Shown here: positions 61,818 to 64,000 of the stretch, in pieces | How positions within the stretch are numbered: the stretch's first letter is position 1 | Layout of the letters: every line of letters starts with the position of its first letter | Assembly: GCA_965243145.1 (NCBI GenBank) | Contig: CBDEUB010000002.1 | Span: 744,001-808,000, forward strand | Length of the DNA stretch: 64,000 bases | Direction of reading: 5' to 3' | Source of the DNA: CBDBLK01 sp965243145 | GTDB taxonomy: Bacteria; Bdellovibrionota; Bacteriovoracia; Bacteriovoracales; Bacteriovoracaceae | Position numbers and translations under genes: made by a program | The notes under the pieces: model-generated | Told to the model about the DNA's origin: nothing | Seen by the model: only the letters and a program-made list of their open reading frames with translations | The model's database searches: none

Positions 61818-64000
61818 CTATAAAGCATCCCGAATTTCTGCACGCCAATTTTTTTCCATCAAAATCCTAAAAACCATTTTCTCTTCATCTTGGGAGGCGG
61901 TTTCAATAGTTCCCACGGCAACGGCATTGTTGACATATTTTTCCAAGACTTTGAAAAGCTCTTTTTTATATTCCGTGTCGTCATTGCCTTTAAGATGATC
62001 GCCCTTGGTTTCAATGACGGACAATTTGCTTTGGGCCAAATTGTCGGAATTTACACAAACCAAAAAATCGGGATAGACTTTCCTCTTTTGCCAACCCTGC
62101 ACGAAATAATCGTTTTTGGCCACCAACCTGTGCCACCACTTGACCGCCTCCCGTTCGTCCAAATACCAGGCCACCTTTGTTTCGTAATCGTTGTAATGTT
62201 TTTGATAGGTTCTATTGAAAAGGGAGAGTTGCAAATCGCTGTCGTCTTGCCGCCTGAAAACTTTATCCGCCGGAGACACCAAAAAATCTATTTCGTTGGC
62301 CATATCCCAATTGAGAGAGGCCAAATCTTTAAAAATCTTAAAGCAAATATCGCCTTGGGACAATTTCGCTTTGAACATGGCCTCCGATTGTTGATCGATT
62401 TGTTCCCGCAAATCGTTTTCCATATCCTGTAATAAATACAGTCTATTGAGATAAATTTCCTCTTGGGCAATCCCTTTTTTTTGCAATGATGCGATGGTTT
62501 CCTCTAAAATTCTGGCGGCCTCAAACGGATTGGGAATGATGTTGGATATTCTGACCACCAAGTGAGAGAAGTCCATGCCCACAAAACTCTTGTTTACTCT
62601 CCTGCGAACTTGAGGAAGGGACAATTGCCCGTATCGATCTTCAATGTCGTAAGTGACTTGGTAAGTAACCAGTTCTTTTATATTTTCTGGAGTAAACCCA
62701 TCCTTTTTCCTATACGATATATTGGAAAAATCAATGTGCTGGAGTAAATCCTCTTCATAAATAAAATCCCTCCACGAATTTCCTTTCTTTTGCAACACTT
62801 TGGGAAGGAAAATTTTGGTGTTTTTAAAGGCATTTCTTCTTTTGGCCTTGACTTTCTTAAAATTGTCATCTTTGACTTTGATATGGTCGATAAGGTCATC
62901 CATTCCCTCTTGTTGCAGGCCCTTTTTAATGCCGTCAACCACTTCCGTCACTGCCTTGTTGTAGCAAAAAACATAACTTTCGTCGAGGGAGTCCGTTAAT
63001 GTTGCTTTGGCACCAGGTTGCCGCAAAATCCTGCCGATAAGTTGGGTCAAGGCCTTTTTCGACTGGGTGTTGGAAAGAATAGTGAGAATGTAGGCAAAAG
63101 GACAATCCCAGCCCTCCTGAAGGGCCTGTTTGGTGATGATAAATTGGACTGGTGAAGTCTCACTCAAAAGATTTTCATCTTTGAGTTCATCCTTGCCCGA
63201 AATTTTGGCCCTGACGGCATTGTCTGGCACTCCCAGTTTGCCGGTGAGGTATTCCCGCACATCCTCAGCATGAATATTCCCCTGTTCTCTCTGATCTTTT
63301 CCCGTGCGCTCGACCTGAATGAGCATAATGGGGCGGATATATTTTTGAGAGGCCGAGAAGTATTGATCACAGTCTTTTTCCAATTCTTTGAGTTTGTCAC
63401 AGGCCAAGCACAGCGTTTTCTTCCAATCCGCCCGTGGAGAAGTGGCCACATTGATGGGGAGTTTGATCATTTCTTCTTCTTTGAGTTTAACCCCAGAAAC
63501 ACTTACCAAGACATTGCTCAAATGGCCTTGCATATTTGGAGTTGCCGAAAGTTCCAAAATAAACCTGGGATTGAGGCCACACACCGTTTTCCTCGCCAAA
63601 TCGGAATAGGCCCTGTGCCCTTCATCCAAAATTACAATCGGCCGGACGATTCTGATGGCATTGCCCAAGCTGTGCCTTACCGAAATCCCCTTGTGTCCAC
63701 CCAGCGCATAGCGGTCTTCATAAACATTGAGATTGGCGATTTGATCCGTTAATTTGTTGTTGGCCTCATAGTCGTCGGTTTGAGGGAAAAAATTGATAAA
63801 CTTGCCCGAGTCTTTGAACACCCGTAGAGATTCTTTAGTTTCCCTATTGGCCGACTGGAGCATTAAAAGCATCACGCAAAGATAATCGTCCATGTCCCAA
63901 GCATTGAAGGCATCGTTTTTTTGCAGGATTTTTACCCTGCCCGCAGACGCTCGCTCAAGAATTTGTCTGTAGGGGTGACTTCTATCATTAAAGTTTTTTA
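61818..64000 (-). CDS. type III restriction enzyme Res subunit, 5' end cut by window
   Basis: The frame is open past ATG 63893 to the window edge, with upstream residues (KILQKNDAFNAWD) that belong to the protein, so this is the C-terminal part of a larger gene. It shows the helicase DExH box as VILDEGHRAY, then ELSATPN, EGWDCPFAYILTIL and LTQLIGRILRQP. The C-terminal PD-(D/E)XK nuclease is YPDFLVCVN followed by SVIETKGDHL. It cleaves DNA after ATP-driven movement, in complex with a Mod methylase, whose gene should lie beyond the window. Confidence 0.92.
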   Translation of the reverse strand, partial: KNFNDRSHPYRQILERASAGRVKILQKNDAFNAWDMDDYLCVMLLMLQSANRETKESLRVFKDSGKFINFFPQTDDYEANNKLTDQIANLNVYEDRYALGGHKGISVRHSLGNAIRIVRPIVILDEGHRAYSDLARKTVCGLNPRFILELSATPNMQGHLSNVLVSVSGVKLKEEEMIKLPINVATSPRADWKKTLCLACDKLKELEKDCDQYFSASQKYIRPIMLIQVERTGKDQREQGNIHAEDVREYLTGKLGVPDNAVRAKISGKDELKDENLLSETSPVQFIITKQALQEGWDCPFAYILTILSNTQSKKALTQLIGRILRQPGAKATLTDSLDESYVFCYNKAVTEVVDGIKKGLQQEGMDDLIDHIKVKDDNFKKVKAKRRNAFKNTKIFLPKVLQKKGNSWRDFIYEEDLLQHIDFSNISYRKKDGFTPENIKELVTYQVTYDIEDRYGQLSLPQVRRRVNKSFVGMDFSHLVVRISNIIPNPFEAARILEETIASLQKKGIAQEEIYLNRLYLLQDMENDLREQIDQQSEAMFKAKLSQGDICFKIFKDLASLNWDMANEIDFLVSPADKVFRRQDDSDLQLSLFNRTYQKHYNDYETKVAWYLDEREAVKWWHRLVAKNDYFVQGWQKRKVYPDFLVCVNSDNLAQSKLSVIETKGDHLKGNDDTEYKKELFKVLEKYVNNAVAVGTIETASQDEEKMVFRILMEKNWRAEIRDAL

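Overview
The window is a chromosomal segment from a Gram-negative bacterium. Most genes carry signal peptides or lipoboxes. RNase Y, FtsY, ZapA, TsaE, PdxJ, EpmA and DksA-like genes are present, together with a bacterial ceramide operon, plant-type leucine-rich-repeat proteins, formylglycine-generating-enzyme-like (SUMF) lipoproteins and very large Ig-like lipoproteins. This mix best fits a Bdellovibrionota/Oligoflexia-type or other delta-proteobacteria-like lineage. That placement is an inference, because no rRNA is present. No tRNA, rRNA or CRISPR array was seen.

Layout. 1-2.7 kb: A+T-rich cluster of LPP20-like and Sel1-repeat (cysteine-rich) exported proteins. 2.7-13.2 kb: accessory region with a frameshifted MerR gene, a fragment and a full copy of Rpn-type PD-(D/E)XK genes, an AlbA_2 protein, a coiled-coil PD-(D/E)XK protein, an AAA ATPase/DUF4276 pair bracketed by 36-base direct repeats, and a group of small membrane/secreted proteins with an HExxH protein. 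13.3-17 kb: rhomboid-like protein, SUMF lipoprotein and LRR protein. 17-17.7 kb: PIN/AbrB toxin-antitoxin pair between near-identical terminator repeats. 18-24 kb: tightly coupled six-gene operon (acetolactate-synthase-like, aldehyde dehydrogenase, FMN glutamate-synthase-like, DoxX-like, YceI, DUF2282/bufferin-like peptide). 24-34.2 kb: large exported proteins, including a metallophosphatase-like lipoprotein, a protein with a 39-base coding tandem repeat and a 1266-residue Ig-like/LamG-like lipoprotein. 34.3-38.3 kb: two tandem arginases, one with a signal peptide, divergent from a PaaZ-type bifunctional enzyme. 39-46.7 kb: DUF507-like protein, APC permease fused to stress-protein domains, then rny, 5-formyl-THF cyclo-ligase, zapA, ftsY and the divergent epmA. 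46.8-53.3 kb: LRR paralogue, two small coiled-coil/membrane paralogues and the pdxJ-nnrDE-tsaE group, plus mpg. 54-59.2 kb: SUMF protein with acidic repeats and a ceramide operon (reductase, N-acyltransferase, serine palmitoyltransferase). 59.3-64 kb: PilZ protein, small lipoprotein, DksA-like protein, an unknown, and a type III restriction Res subunit running off the window edge.

Two window-wide features stand out. The tetranucleotide GGCC is strikingly over-represented even in A+T-rich genes. A small terminal-inverted-repeat element occurs at 17.8-18.0 kb and 39.0-39.2 kb, with end-like fragments at 61.2 and 61.6 kb. Repeats bracket both the ATPase/DUF4276 cassette and the toxin-antitoxin cassette, suggesting recombination-driven exchange of accessory modules. 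All family assignments are from reading motifs by eye; no database search was run.
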